This document shows positions 22,734 to 30,696 of a stretch of 36,504 nucleotides of DNA, piece by piece (the stretch's first letter is position 1; the number at the start of each line of letters is the position of its first letter). A program made the position numbers and the translations under genes. Source of the stretch: Bradyrhizobium sp. WSM1743 (lineage in GTDB: Bacteria > Pseudomonadota > Alphaproteobacteria > Rhizobiales > Xanthobacteraceae); contig NZ_AXAZ01000077.1 in NCBI RefSeq assembly GCF_000473065.1, positions 185 to 36,688 of the forward strand, read 5' to 3'. Below the pieces are notes generated by a model. That model saw only the letters and a list, made by a program, of their open reading frames with translations, had not been told where the DNA came from and ran no database searches.

Positions 22734-24461
22734 CTATTTCTGCACGGCGAACACCCAGACCACGCCGCCCTGCGGCACGTTGTTTTCCACCCCGATGTTT
22801 TGGGTCACGAGCGCATCCTGGATGCGTTGCCCGTCGACGCCCCAGCCGGACTGGATTGCGATATATTGCGTGCCGTCCACCTCATAGGACACCGGCATTC
22901 CCATGATGCCCGAGTTTGTCTTCAACTCCCACAAGAGTTCGCCGCTCTTCGCATCGAAAGCGCGGAAGTTGCGATCGTTGGTCCCACCGACAAAGACGAG
23001 ATCGCCGGCGGTCGCGAGCACAGAACCGAACAGTTGCGACTTCGGGAACGTGTGCGACCAGACTTTCTTGCCCGTTGCAGGATCCCAGGCCTGCAATTCA
23101 CCGATGTGTTTGGCGCCGGGACGGATCGTCAGACCGATATCCTCAGGCTTGGTCCCGAGCCACAATTCGCCGGGCTTCAGCGCAACCTTCTCGCCGGTGA
23201 AGCCGCCGCAGGTGTTCTCGTTGGCCGGCACGTAGACGTATTTTGTCCTTTGGCTGTAGGCCGCCGACGGCCAGTCCTTGCCGCCCCACAGCGACGGGCA
23301 GAACTCGACCCGCTTGCCGAGCACCGGCTTGTGCGCAGGGTCGACAATCGGCTTGCCGGTCTCGGGCTCGATGCCTTTCCAAACGTCGGTGTGAACATAG
23401 GGCCAACCGGCTACGTAGCTGATCTTGTCCGGCTTACGCTCCAAGATCCAGAAGATCGCGTTGCGCCCCGGATGAATCAGGCTCTTGACCGTGCGGCCAT
23501 CTCTTTGCAGGTCGACCAGTATCGGTGCCTCTACTTCGTCCCAATCCCAGGAGTCGTTCTGATGGTACTGGAAATATGTCTTGATCTTACCGGTATCGGG
23601 ATCGAGGCCGAGCACGGAGCTCGTATAGAGATTGTCACCCGGGTGTGCGTCCCCTGGCCACGGCGCAGCATTACCAACGCCCCAGTAGATGGTCTTGGTG
23701 TCCTTGTCGTAATTGCCGGTCATCCAAGCCGATCCGCCGCCGGTCTTCCAGTCGTCGCCCGTCCACGTTTCGCTGCCGGGTTCACCCGGCGCTGGAATGG
23801 TGAAGGTGCGCCACAGCTCCTTGCCGCTATCCGCGTCAAAGGCCACGACGTAACCACGGACGCCGAACTCACCGCCAGAGCCGCCGACGACGACTTTACC
23901 GTCCATGACGAGTGGCATCAGGGTGAGATATTGACCTTTCTTATAGTCCTGAACTTTGGTGTCCCAGACCACCTTGCCGGTCTTCGCATCGAGGGCAACC
24001 ACGTGATCATCGGTTGTGGCCAGATAGAGCTTGTCCTGCCACAGACCGACGCCGCGATTGGTCGGATGCAGCTGAAACAAATCATCCGGTAGCTGGCGCT
24101 TGTAGCGCCAATACTCCTCGCCGGTCTTGGCGTTCAGCGCGATCACCTGCCCCATCGGGGTGGTGACGAACATCACCCCGTTGTTGACGATCGGCGGCGC
24201 CTCGTGGCCCTCGATCACGCCAGTGGAGAAAGTCCACACCGGCTTGAGGTTCTTGACGTTTGAGGTGTTGATCTGCCCGAGTGGACTGTAGCCCTGCCCG
24301 TCGTAGGTGCGTCGGTACAGCATCCAGTTACTAGGTTCCGGATTTTCCAGCCGGGCTTGTGTCACCGGGCTGTAATTTTCGATCGGACCGCCAAATGCAG
24401 CGGTTGACAAAAAGGTCGTGCACGCAACACAACCCGACAATAGCCATTGCCTTTTGGTCAT
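22734..24461 (-). CDS. Periplasmic PQQ-dependent alcohol dehydrogenase, lanthanide-type (methanol/ethanol family)
   Basis: A 575-residue quinoprotein with a Sec signal (WLLSGCVACTTFLSTAAFG) and eight-bladed propeller W-motifs (ALDAKTGKVVW, AFDADSGKELW, AWDPATGKKVW, AFDAKSGELLW). Expected metal and PQQ ligands are present: Glu198 (GGEFGVRG), Asn264 (GVGNAAPW) and catalytic Asp306 in NDSWDWDEV. Asp308, two residues on, is the extra ligand that marks lanthanide-dependent enzymes (XoxF/ExaF/PedH); Ca enzymes have Ala, Ser or Thr there. The vicinal Cys-Cys pair usual before NRGV is absent (FQLHPTNRGVGLW). No CxxCH haem motif, so it needs an external acceptor. The ATG at 24461 is preferred, since AGGGAG directly abuts the ATG at 24470 but is 9 bases from this one. 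The Rieske gene 84 bp upstream suggests the acceptor. Confidence 0.9.
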   Translation of the reverse strand: MTKRQWLLSGCVACTTFLSTAAFGGPIENYSPVTQARLENPEPSNWMLYRRTYDGQGYSPLGQINTSNVKNLKPVWTFSTGVIEGHEAPPIVNNGVMFVTTPMGQVIALNAKTGEEYWRYKRQLPDDLFQLHPTNRGVGLWQDKLYLATTDDHVVALDAKTGKVVWDTKVQDYKKGQYLTLMPLVMDGKVVVGGSGGEFGVRGYVVAFDADSGKELWRTFTIPAPGEPGSETWTGDDWKTGGGSAWMTGNYDKDTKTIYWGVGNAAPWPGDAHPGDNLYTSSVLGLDPDTGKIKTYFQYHQNDSWDWDEVEAPILVDLQRDGRTVKSLIHPGRNAIFWILERKPDKISYVAGWPYVHTDVWKGIEPETGKPIVDPAHKPVLGKRVEFCPSLWGGKDWPSAAYSQRTKYVYVPANENTCGGFTGEKVALKPGELWLGTKPEDIGLTIRPGAKHIGELQAWDPATGKKVWSHTFPKSQLFGSVLATAGDLVFVGGTNDRNFRAFDAKSGELLWELKTNSGIMGMPVSYEVDGTQYIAIQSGWGVDGQRIQDALVTQNIGVENNVPQGGVVWVFAVQK

Positions 24462-24545
24462 GGACGTCATCTCCCTAAGCTATTTCTCTTGCCCAGCATT
24501 AATAATGGCATCATCTGAGGCACGGGAATCCGGTGCGACTACTCG

Positions 24546-25130
24546 TCACCCTCCTTGTTGAGCACCTACCTTTCCAACGAATGTTGCAGCTATGGTGAGT
24601 GAGCCGTCGGCTATTGCAAGCGGCAGCGGCGCCAGACGCCGGGGCGCTGGCCCGAACACGACTTGCGCGCTTTCCCGGGGATTGAACTCGGAATTGTGAC
24701 AAAAACACTTGAGAACGTCTTTGTCGCCTGCGTCGGACTTCAGCCAGCCGGTGACAGAACATCCGGCATGAGTACAAATCGCCGAATAGGCTACAATGCC
24801 CTCAGCGGAGCGCGAGCGAGTCTCCTCATCCATCTCGCCGGGATCAAGCCTTATGAGAAGGATTTCGTTCAGCCGCGAGCCGTTGCGGACGACCGAAGTC
24901 TTTGCGTCCTTTGGCCAGGCATGCAGCGGCGCTTCACCGAGCTTCACGTCATCGGGCACGATGAGGGCGCCGGCGCGGTCACCCTCTGAGATCACAAGAA
25001 GATCGCCTTTCCTCGGCCGGTCGCTGCTGCCGGGCTGGTCTTCCTGCGCCGCAGCGAACCTCCTCGCTGTCAGAAACGCTCCGAGCGTAGCGAAAAAAAG
25101 CGAGCGTCGCGTTTGTTTCGGACTTCGCAT
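24546..25130 (-). CDS. Exported Rieske 2Fe-2S protein
   Basis: A 194-residue protein with both Rieske boxes: CTHAGC (Cys119 and His121 as ligands, Cys124 for the disulfide) and CFCHNS (Cys142 and His145 as ligands, Cys144 for the disulfide). The N-terminus has twin arginines and a hydrophobic stretch (TRRSLFFATLGAFL), as in Tat-anchored Rieske proteins. The ATG at 25130 has GGAGACGG as ribosome site; an upstream in-frame ATG at 25193 is less likely. Box order and spacing resemble bc1-type Rieske proteins, but no cytochrome b or c1 gene is present, so this is a stand-alone electron carrier. It lies directly upstream of the PQQ dehydrogenase on the same strand, which suggests it takes electrons from that enzyme or the opposing molybdenum hydroxylase; this is inference. 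Confidence 0.85.
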   Translation of the reverse strand: MRSPKQTRRSLFFATLGAFLTARRFAAAQEDQPGSSDRPRKGDLLVISEGDRAGALIVPDDVKLGEAPLHAWPKDAKTSVVRNGSRLNEILLIRLDPGEMDEETRSRSAEGIVAYSAICTHAGCSVTGWLKSDAGDKDVLKCFCHNSEFNPRESAQVVFGPAPRRLAPLPLAIADGSLTIAATFVGKVGAQQGG

Positions 25131-25242
25131 TGTCCGTCTCCAGCCCCGCTGCAGCCAAGCACGTGTGGCTTCTCGAGCGAGGCGCAAGAGCAATGGACTA
25201 CACGCCAGGCGCGCGGTTGGGCGCGCCTAGGCGAGGCTCAGC

Positions 25243-25521
25243 TCACCGCTGCTTTTCGCCGCTACCAGGCGCCCCCGTGGAGGTTCCACTGGTCGAGCCG
25301 GTTGTCGGCGGAGCAGTGTCAGTCTTTCCAGGGGGATGAGCAGAAGCACCTGGCTTTTCCTGCTCGCCGACATAGCCTGACTCGCCGGACTGGCGGGTCT
25401 TGAGGCCCTTGTCCGCCTCCTCCTGCATCTGCGGGTTCGGTGCCGTCTGCTGCTGCGCCAGCGTCGGCAAGGCGAACGTAGTTCCAACAGCTATAAGCAT
25501 CGCAACGATTGTGGATCGCAT
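25243..25521 (-). CDS. Small secreted Gly/Ser/Thr/Pro-rich protein
   Basis: A 92-residue protein with a Sec signal (STIVAMLIAVGTTFALPTLAQ, cleavage after LAQ) and a low-complexity hydrophilic mature part ending GSTSGTSTGAPGSGEKQR. The ATG at 25521 is preceded by GGGGAGGA at a good distance; frames from 25569 are less well supported. It is 112 bp upstream of the Rieske gene on the same strand, so perhaps first in that operon. It resembles in build, not clearly in sequence, the secreted protein at 22416-22676. Function unknown. Confidence 0.7.
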   Translation of the reverse strand: MRSTIVAMLIAVGTTFALPTLAQQQTAPNPQMQEEADKGLKTRQSGESGYVGEQEKPGASAHPPGKTDTAPPTTGSTSGTSTGAPGSGEKQR

Positions 25522-25824
25522 GGCAGTCCTCCCCATCGCAGCGCGCACTTTGTACGACAACGAACGCACCCGCCCGCAAAAGTTTCCTTACTCATCATCC
25601 ATATTTGCGAACGACGATCCGGCACAACGCGCGGCGGCCAGACACGGCTCAGGTCGCCAGTCAGTACACGCTCGATCCGAAAGACCTGCCGGAGAACCCG
25701 AAGTGCAAGCGCCCGGCACGCAGACCGCTCACGCAGCGGTCGAGGCTCGACCTCAATCCGGGCAGGATCGTCATTGCCGCCGTTTGGAACAGCGGCGATC
25801 CGAGCGAACCTGGCAAAGCTCCGA
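25522..25824. other. Intergenic region, nothing recognised
   Basis: An open frame on the plus strand runs to 25841 (QYTLDPKDLPENPKCKRPA and on), but starts inside the secreted-protein gene and matches nothing I know. The promoter for the minus-strand secreted-protein/Rieske/PQQ set should lie here. Confidence 0.4.
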
Positions 25825-27009
25825 TTAGAGAGCAGCGGTAGAGCGATCATTTGTTTCTGCTAAGCCAACCCAGGCCAACGGGAGTGCTACGGCGCAGAGA
25901 GTTGCCATCGGAAAGAATGCAGCTCCGGCATATGAGGCGTACAGAACGCCGGATAGGAAAGTCAGCGTCGCAGCCACCAAACCTGAGCCAAACGCGTACA
26001 AGGCTTGCGCGGTTGCGGCGACGTTCCTCGGGATCAGATTGCCCATTATGCGCATGCACGCGAGATGAAGCAGAGCGAAGGTCAGTCCATGTAGTAGCTG
26101 TATCAGCGCAAGCACCAGCACGGAGGTCGTCACGCCGGCAATAGACCAACGCACAATTCCTGCCAAGGCAGCCAAAACAGCTGCACCGCGGGCGCCAAAC
26201 CGACCGAGGAATGCCGGACCGAGGAGCCAAAAAACGAGCACTTCCGCAATCACCGCTTCTGACCACAGGAAGCTGATCGCTGAGGGGCTCATGCCAGCAT
26301 CGGTCCACCGAATCACGGCAAATGCATCGTGCATTGCGTGGCTGCCGTAGACCAAAGCTGAGATACAGATCACGAGTCGAAACCGCGAGATAGCAAGTAC
26401 TGCGCCGACCCGAGACATGCCAGACGATGGCGCACGCTGCCGTGCGGCTCTACTGGTCCCATCGGGGATCAATGCCGTGGCGACGGCCGCCGCGATCAGC
26501 AGGCCGGCATTCATCCAGATGATCGGAGAGAAATCGGTGGGGCTAATGAGCTGCCCAACGCTTAGCGTTCCCAGAATAAAGGCCGCCGACGCGGATCCTC
26601 TTATCCAGCCGTACTCAAACGTCCTTTCCGCGATCCGGGGCCTCGACACGTTGACCGCCAACGCATCGGCAATCGACGTCGTCGGAGCAAGAACAGCGGC
26701 CTGGACCAATGCGATCAGAAGCAAGGATGGGAACGTATCGGCCCACATCAATGCGACGGCGGTTGCTGCGGCCAGGGCGGCACAGGTTGCGAGCACGAGG
26801 CGCAACGATCCCAAGAAATCAGCGAGAAACGCAACCAGCGGTCCAGAGACGAGCCGCGTTAGCATGGCAGCGGCCAGCAGCAAGCCGATCTGCTGGGGGA
26901 CCAGGGTTTTCGTTTCAAAAAGCTTTGGCCAGAAAGGAGATGCGACACCGAACGCCGCGTACAAGGCGCCGTAGAGGAGAATATAGGCGATTGGTCCAGG
27001 AATGCGCAC
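25825..27009 (-). CDS. MFS transporter (MFS_1-like, phenylpropionate/nucleoside permease type)
   Basis: A 394-residue inner-membrane permease with about twelve hydrophobic helices. The start IPGPIAYILLYGALYAAFGV then SPFWPKLF and the loop LVSGPLVAFLADFLGSLRLV are typical of the MFS_1-like group related to the 3-phenylpropionate (HcaT) and NupG permeases. TFEYGWIRGSASAAFILGTL, the fourth-fifth helix signature, supports this. The substrate is unknown. It is downstream of no obvious operon partner; it may be a separate unit or serve uptake for the oxidation genes to its left. Confidence 0.85.
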   Translation of the reverse strand: MRIPGPIAYILLYGALYAAFGVASPFWPKLFETKTLVPQQIGLLLAAAMLTRLVSGPLVAFLADFLGSLRLVLATCAALAAATAVALMWADTFPSLLLIALVQAAVLAPTTSIADALAVNVSRPRIAERTFEYGWIRGSASAAFILGTLSVGQLISPTDFSPIIWMNAGLLIAAAVATALIPDGTSRAARQRAPSSGMSRVGAVLAISRFRLVICISALVYGSHAMHDAFAVIRWTDAGMSPSAISFLWSEAVIAEVLVFWLLGPAFLGRFGARGAAVLAALAGIVRWSIAGVTTSVLVLALIQLLHGLTFALLHLACMRIMGNLIPRNVAATAQALYAFGSGLVAATLTFLSGVLYASYAGAAFFPMATLCAVALPLAWVGLAETNDRSTAAL

Positions 27010-27225
27010 CGGCTTAAGCCGCCCTAGGGTTTTGGCAGCGCCATTGGCGGCACTGCCTGTGAGGCTTTGAGCCGGCGTCGCCAGCCAGTTTTGGACTCTG
27101 TTTCACCTTCATCGGACCAGATGGACGCTGATGCGGCCCGCCATCAGTTTGCGAACAAACAGCCTGCGGCCAAGTTATATCGGGGCCGACCTCCCAACCG
27201 CAGTGTCGCTTACCAAAGGATCGCC

Positions 27226-27408
27226 ATGTGGACCAGCTCCAACTACAGTCTGCACCCGGTCAGTGAAGAGGAACGGAATTACCTTGAATCGCTGATCCGG
27301 GAGGATTTCGAGCGATGCCACCCCGGTGACACGCTCGACGATCTCAAGCGGCGAGCCTCCTTTTCAAGGGAGGACAAGGGACTGCTGCGGGACTGGATGG
27401 CGATCGCT
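27226..27408 (+). pseudogene. Small conserved-type protein, 3' end cut by the insertion sequence
   Basis: ATG at 27226 with AAAGGA ahead. The frame reads MWTSSNYSLHPVSEEERNYL, then FERCHPGDTLDDLKRRASFS and EDKGLLRDWMAIA, matching small lineage-type proteins with LDDLKRRxSFSKEDKGLLRDW. The match ends at the base where the IS terminal repeat begins (27409); the frame then runs on inside the IS to 27519. An extension upstream to 27067 is not supported. Confidence 0.6.
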
Positions 27409-27456
27409 TGTCATTCGGCCTGCAATATTGGCTCTGACGCAATTTTGGTGCAGCTT
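27409..27456 (+). repeat. IS left terminal inverted repeat
   Basis: 48 bases beginning tgtcattcggcctgcaa and containing ggctctgac; pairs with 29055-29102 at 41 of 48 positions. Confidence 0.75.
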
Positions 27457-27458
27457 AC

Positions 27459-29015
27459 TCATTCAGCACCTATCAGTCTGGCCTGCAGCAAATCGATTTT
27501 GCCGCGACCGTACATTTGACGTCTGACGAGCTTGAGGCGAGTGATCTGTCCTTCGGTTTGTCCGTTCGACCAGGGCGACGTGATTGCCGCTCGAACCGCC
27601 GCTTCATCCTTCACGACGCCGCTCGCGAACGAGGAGACAAGACTAGCGCGAGCCCGGTCGATCCACAGGGTGAGGCCCGCCTCGGCCTTGCGCCGGATCA
27701 TCAAGTGGAATTCGGCGATAATTTCGCGCGCCTCGACCAGGTTCGGTACGCCAGCTTCGATCGCCGCCACCGTGATGGTCTCCGCTTTCGTGAGCAAATC
27801 CCGCCCGATTGTCATGAGGCGCGCGATCGTTCTGGCCGACGGAATCCGCTGAAGGTTCTGTGCGTCGGCCTTTTCAGCCCGTCGTCTGCGCGTCACCCAT
27901 TCGCTGATGACGCGGAGCGAGCCTCGGAAGCTACGCGCCGTTAGGCGACGCCAGAGTTCAGCGCCGTTTCGGCAGCCAGCTGCCCACTGATCGTCGAGCC
28001 ACGGCAGGTGCTGATCGAGCGAACTCTGCCGGGTCCGGAAGACATCATTACGTTCGCCGCGGATCACCTGCCGTACCAGCTTCCTGCTATGGCCAGTTTG
28101 GCGCACGATCTGCTTGATGGGTATGCCATTCTTCGACAGAGCCAAGATGGCCGCATTGGTCTCCTCGCGGCGCAGATAACCCTCATACTGGAGGCGCTCG
28201 GCGGCTGTTAGCAGCTTGGGATCGATCGTGGTCGCACCGATGACGGTACGTATCTGTCGCATCGATTTGCGGACCGCATCGAGGAAGGCCCGACTGGCGT
28301 TCTCCATCAGGTGCCAACGATCCGCGACCTGTACCGCGTGCGGCAAAGCCTTTGCCGCAGCTTCACCATAGCCCCCACCACGGTCACGGGCGATGATCGC
28401 GATCGTGGGATGAGCGGCCAGCCAGGCCTGGGCGGTTGCGGGCTCCCGATCCGGCAACAGCGTGACGATCCGGCGCCTTTCCAGGTTGCAGATGATGCTG
28501 GCGTACCGGTGATTGCGCCGCCACGCCCAATCATCAATGCCGATAACCTTGAGCGGGTCAGCCGGCGGACGACTACGGCGTCGGACCACGCGTAGGAGCG
28601 TGTCTTTGCTCACCGGCAGCACCAGCCGTCTTGCGAAGTCTGCTGCCGGTCGACCGCCAAGCGCCAGACCGAGGTGATGGATGATAGAGTCCAGCCTCGC
28701 CGTGCGTCGCGCCGAGGGAGCCAGTACCCCTTCGGCGAAGCGCTCAGTGAAGATTTGGCGCCCGCAGAGGATGGCATCGCAGCGGAAGCGGCGAGCGATC
28801 ACCAGGAGCTGCACGATCCGCCCCGAAAGCGGCAGATCGGTAACGCGTCGTCGATACCGGCTATGGACGCGTCGGGAAACCGTTCCGCACGACGGACACA
28901 GACCAACACGTCCGGACGCCCGGACCACAATAACGGCCTTATCGCCTTCGTAGTGCGCACTCTCTACAACAAACCCACGCGGCACCAGACTGGAGCGCTG
29001 GAGTGCTTGCTGCAT
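27459..29015 (-). CDS. ISL3-family transposase
   Basis: A 518-residue DDE transposase. It has an N-terminal zinc ribbon (LCPSCGTVSRRVHSRY), the DDE core with first Asp in VIGIDDWAWRRNHRYAS, second Asp in IIARDRGGGY followed by QVADRWHLMEN, and the C-terminal Glu in SNGQTEGQITRLKLVRRQMYG, the standard ISL3 ending. A helix-turn-helix (GIPIKQIVRQTGHSRKLVR) lies in the insertion. The ATG at 29015 is preferred, with GGGGAG 10 bases ahead; the frame also opens at a TTG six codons earlier. All catalytic residues are present, so it may be active. Confidence 0.9.
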   Translation of the reverse strand: MQQALQRSSLVPRGFVVESAHYEGDKAVIVVRASGRVGLCPSCGTVSRRVHSRYRRRVTDLPLSGRIVQLLVIARRFRCDAILCGRQIFTERFAEGVLAPSARRTARLDSIIHHLGLALGGRPAADFARRLVLPVSKDTLLRVVRRRSRPPADPLKVIGIDDWAWRRNHRYASIICNLERRRIVTLLPDREPATAQAWLAAHPTIAIIARDRGGGYGEAAAKALPHAVQVADRWHLMENASRAFLDAVRKSMRQIRTVIGATTIDPKLLTAAERLQYEGYLRREETNAAILALSKNGIPIKQIVRQTGHSRKLVRQVIRGERNDVFRTRQSSLDQHLPWLDDQWAAGCRNGAELWRRLTARSFRGSLRVISEWVTRRRRAEKADAQNLQRIPSARTIARLMTIGRDLLTKAETITVAAIEAGVPNLVEAREIIAEFHLMIRRKAEAGLTLWIDRARASLVSSFASGVVKDEAAVRAAITSPWSNGQTEGQITRLKLVRRQMYGRGKIDLLQARLIGAE

Positions 29016-29054
29016 GGCGCTGATTCTCCCCAATCAAAGCGCCAGACATCCCCC

Positions 29055-29102
29055 AAACTGCATCAAAAGTGAGTCAGAGCCAAATTTGCAGGCCGATTGA
29101 CA
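29055..29102 (-). repeat. IS right terminal inverted repeat
   Basis: Reverse complement begins tgtcaatcggcctgcaa and contains ggctctgac; partner of 27409-27456. Confidence 0.75.
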
Positions 29103-29146
29103 CCGCAGACCGGGCACAACTTCCGCACCTGGTGCGATACCGACAT
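29103..29146 (-). pseudogene. 5' stub of a small zinc-finger-like gene cut by the IS
   Basis: ATG at 29144-29146, with ggggaaatcgg ahead, reads MSVSHQVRKLCPVCG and then meets the IS end. Short Bradyrhizobium proteins beginning in this way carry a CPxCG zinc ribbon. Only 14 full codons remain. Confidence 0.35.
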
Positions 29147-29406
29147 CCGATTTCCCCGCCGCACCCAGCTTAGTTCCGGACGGAGCGCTCGCTCAAGACA
29201 ATTCGCCAGGCGCGCGAAGCAACGCGGCTCGACAACGACCGAGCAGTTGTCGCGGAAGGCAGCCCCCGCCACATCAAGCGGTATGACCGGGGTCGATGTG
29301 CTTGGGCGTGTTCTTCTTGACTTGCGGCACCATGCGGGCAGGATCGGGAGCGCCAGGAACGCCGTGCGGGCCGAGCTGCTCGCACGCAATGTCGTCCTCG
29401 GTTTTG

Positions 29407-29631
29407 TCAGGCGCTACGCCGTTGATCGGGCGCGGACGCATGATCCTCTTCCGCCAGCGCATCGGCGGTCAATCGCCCGACGCACCGAGCGCCGCTCCAG
29501 ACCTCTATGACCGGATGTGCTTCGAGGAGTTTCGCGGCTCGACACCTTGCGTCGTCATCGGCGCCGCACTCCAGCTCATAAATCGCATGGACGACGCCGC
29601 ATAGATCGACTGCATAGGCCACGTAACGCAT
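29407..29631 (-). CDS. Small conserved-type protein of unknown function (74 aa)
   Basis: A 74-residue protein: VAYAVDLCGVVHAIYELECG, then DDDARCRAAKLLEAHPVIEVW and a short C-terminal tail. This follows the pattern of rhizobial small proteins (Y-x-V-D-x-x-G, then DD-x-x-A-x-x-x-A-K, then VEVW) of unknown role. The downstream frame to 29274 is unrecognised. It stands in a 780-bp stretch between the IS and the next gene. Confidence 0.6.
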   Translation of the reverse strand: MRYVAYAVDLCGVVHAIYELECGADDDARCRAAKLLEAHPVIEVWSGARCVGRLTADALAEEDHASAPDQRRSA

Positions 29632-29883
29632 GTCGGTGCACCAAGCGCGATTTTCAGCACACCCGAACGACTCTCACGACGGGCGGTTTGTTCCTGCGAA
29701 TTCGGAATGTCGTCAATTCGGCCGCTCCGACCCAAGTGGTCGGAAAGCAATGGCACGTTTGCCGGCGGACGCTTCGTCCTGTGTCGCCGCCCATGTTGCC
29801 CTTCGTTGATGCGTCAGACCACTTGACGCGAAGCGCGCTCCGCACTGAAATCCGATTTTCAGTGATGTTGCGGGGGTGGCGTC

Positions 29884-30078
29884 GTGGAAGAGTTCTACAG
29901 AGGCTTTGCACAGCGGGCCCGGGACCTGGCGGAGAAGGCGGATCCGTTCACCCGACGGCGGCTGCTCGACCTGGCCAAACGGTACGACCTCAAGATCAAC
30001 GGATCGAGCTACGCACGGATACCGCCGCCGCGCGCAACGCCGCCGACGGCGCTCTTCTCGGGCTCCGCCGAGGCCTGA
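29884..30078 (+). CDS. Small conserved-type protein of unknown function (64 aa)
   Basis: GTG start at 29884 with a purine-rich site (gcgggggtgg) ahead. It reads MEEFYRGFAQRARDLAEKAD, PFTRRRLLDLAKRYD and a Pro/Ala tail, like many short Bradyrhizobium proteins with ADPFTRKRLLDLA. Helical and soluble; no function known. Confidence 0.65.
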   Translation: MEEFYRGFAQRARDLAEKADPFTRRRLLDLAKRYDLKINGSSYARIPPPRATPPTALFSGSAEA

Positions 30079-30163
30079 CTGTTCTCTCGCGGCCGGTGCG
30101 GCAGCACAGTCCAACGCGGGCTTTTCTGTCTCTTTGGTCGCCCAGGCGCGTTCCGCATACCGA

Positions 30164-30183
30164 GCCGACCCTACTCGGTCGGC
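30164..30183. terminator. Hairpin between convergent small genes
   Basis: gccgacc and ggtcggc pair over 7 bp around ctactc. The hairpin overlaps the stop codon of the minus-strand gene at 30171 and follows the plus-strand gene by 85 bp. No T-run. Confidence 0.35.
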
Positions 30184-30398
30184 ACACCGATTTCGCGGAT
30201 CGTTATCTCACAGAGCGCCACCGCATCGGTGACGCCGCGCCTCTGAACTTCGATCATCCTCTGGGCCACGATCTCGCAAATCGGGTCCTTGCGATCGACC
30301 AAGCCGATTCTGCGGAGGGCGGCATTGAATGCCAATTCCAGAACGTGCCGTTGCTCTGGCTCAAAATTGCCGTCCGTGAGTAGGGGTGTGATCGGCAT
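30171..30398 (-). CDS. Small conserved-type protein, paralogue of the 9207-9428 product (75 aa)
   Basis: The ATG at 30398 (MPITPLLTDGNFEPEQRHVL) has GGGAGCG ahead; the frame opens at 30449 but the extension is not conserved-looking. The core LVDRKDPICEIVAQRMIEVQ aligns with VKDRDDPLTELVAKTIIKIA of the gene at 9207 (D-R-x-D-P, then E-x-V-A). The end, ALCEITIREIGV, also parallels ISAQAISELEM. Function unknown. Confidence 0.65.
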   Translation of the reverse strand: MPITPLLTDGNFEPEQRHVLELAFNAALRRIGLVDRKDPICEIVAQRMIEVQRRGVTDAVALCEITIREIGVPTE

Positions 30399-30522
30399 AG
30401 CGGCGCTCCCTTGTCTTGCAGGCGGGAGCGCGACCGGTCTCTCAGGCACCGACGCCTACGGACAGAGCCTTGGCCGGTGATGGTTTGACCATGCGCCTTT
30501 GTGGCGGGATAGCGAGCCTGAA

Positions 30523-30696
30523 TCAGTCATCCCAGATGCGTTCGCCGCATCGGCAGCGGTAAAGACGGACGGTTTTCCCGGTTCGGGGCTCAAGGATTGC
30601 GTGAGTGAGATGGGGGAAGGCGGCGCAGGTCGGGCAGCGTGGACGGGGGTCCTGTGTCTGCTGTGCCGACAGCTCTTCCTGGTGATGCGTAGCCAC
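30523..30696 (-). CDS. Small zinc-ribbon-like protein (57 aa)
   Basis: The convincing part is RCPTCAAFPHLTHAILEPRT then YRCRCGERIWDD, a CxxC...CxC zinc-ribbon arrangement with an acidic end. I take the GTG at 30696 as start; no strong ribosome site is seen, and the frame is open to 30921, so the start is uncertain. It may bind a metal; no function is known. Confidence 0.5.
   Translation of the reverse strand: MATHHQEELSAQQTQDPRPRCPTCAAFPHLTHAILEPRTGKTVRLYRCRCGERIWDD

Larger units (their letters stand above)
27409..29102. mobile_element. ISL3-family insertion sequence, about 1.69 kb
   Basis: Two 48-bp ends in inverted orientation, starting tgtca and containing ggctctgac, match at 41 of 48 positions and enclose a single intact ISL3 transposase. 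The inner edges abut the transposase stop (27459) and start. No 8-bp direct repeat is seen at the outer ends (cgatcgct left, ccgcagac right), nor if the element is taken to end at ggctctgac. If ISfinder defines a shorter end (ggctctgac), the element would be 27430-29081. Confidence 0.8.

Noticed and set aside
22800..24092. A 430-codon plus-strand frame antisense to the PQQ dehydrogenase
   Set aside because: A shadow of the real minus-strand gene, with no recognisable domain.
29274..29462. A 62-codon minus-strand frame downstream of the 74-residue gene
   Set aside because: It overlaps that gene in another frame and has no coherent composition or known motif.
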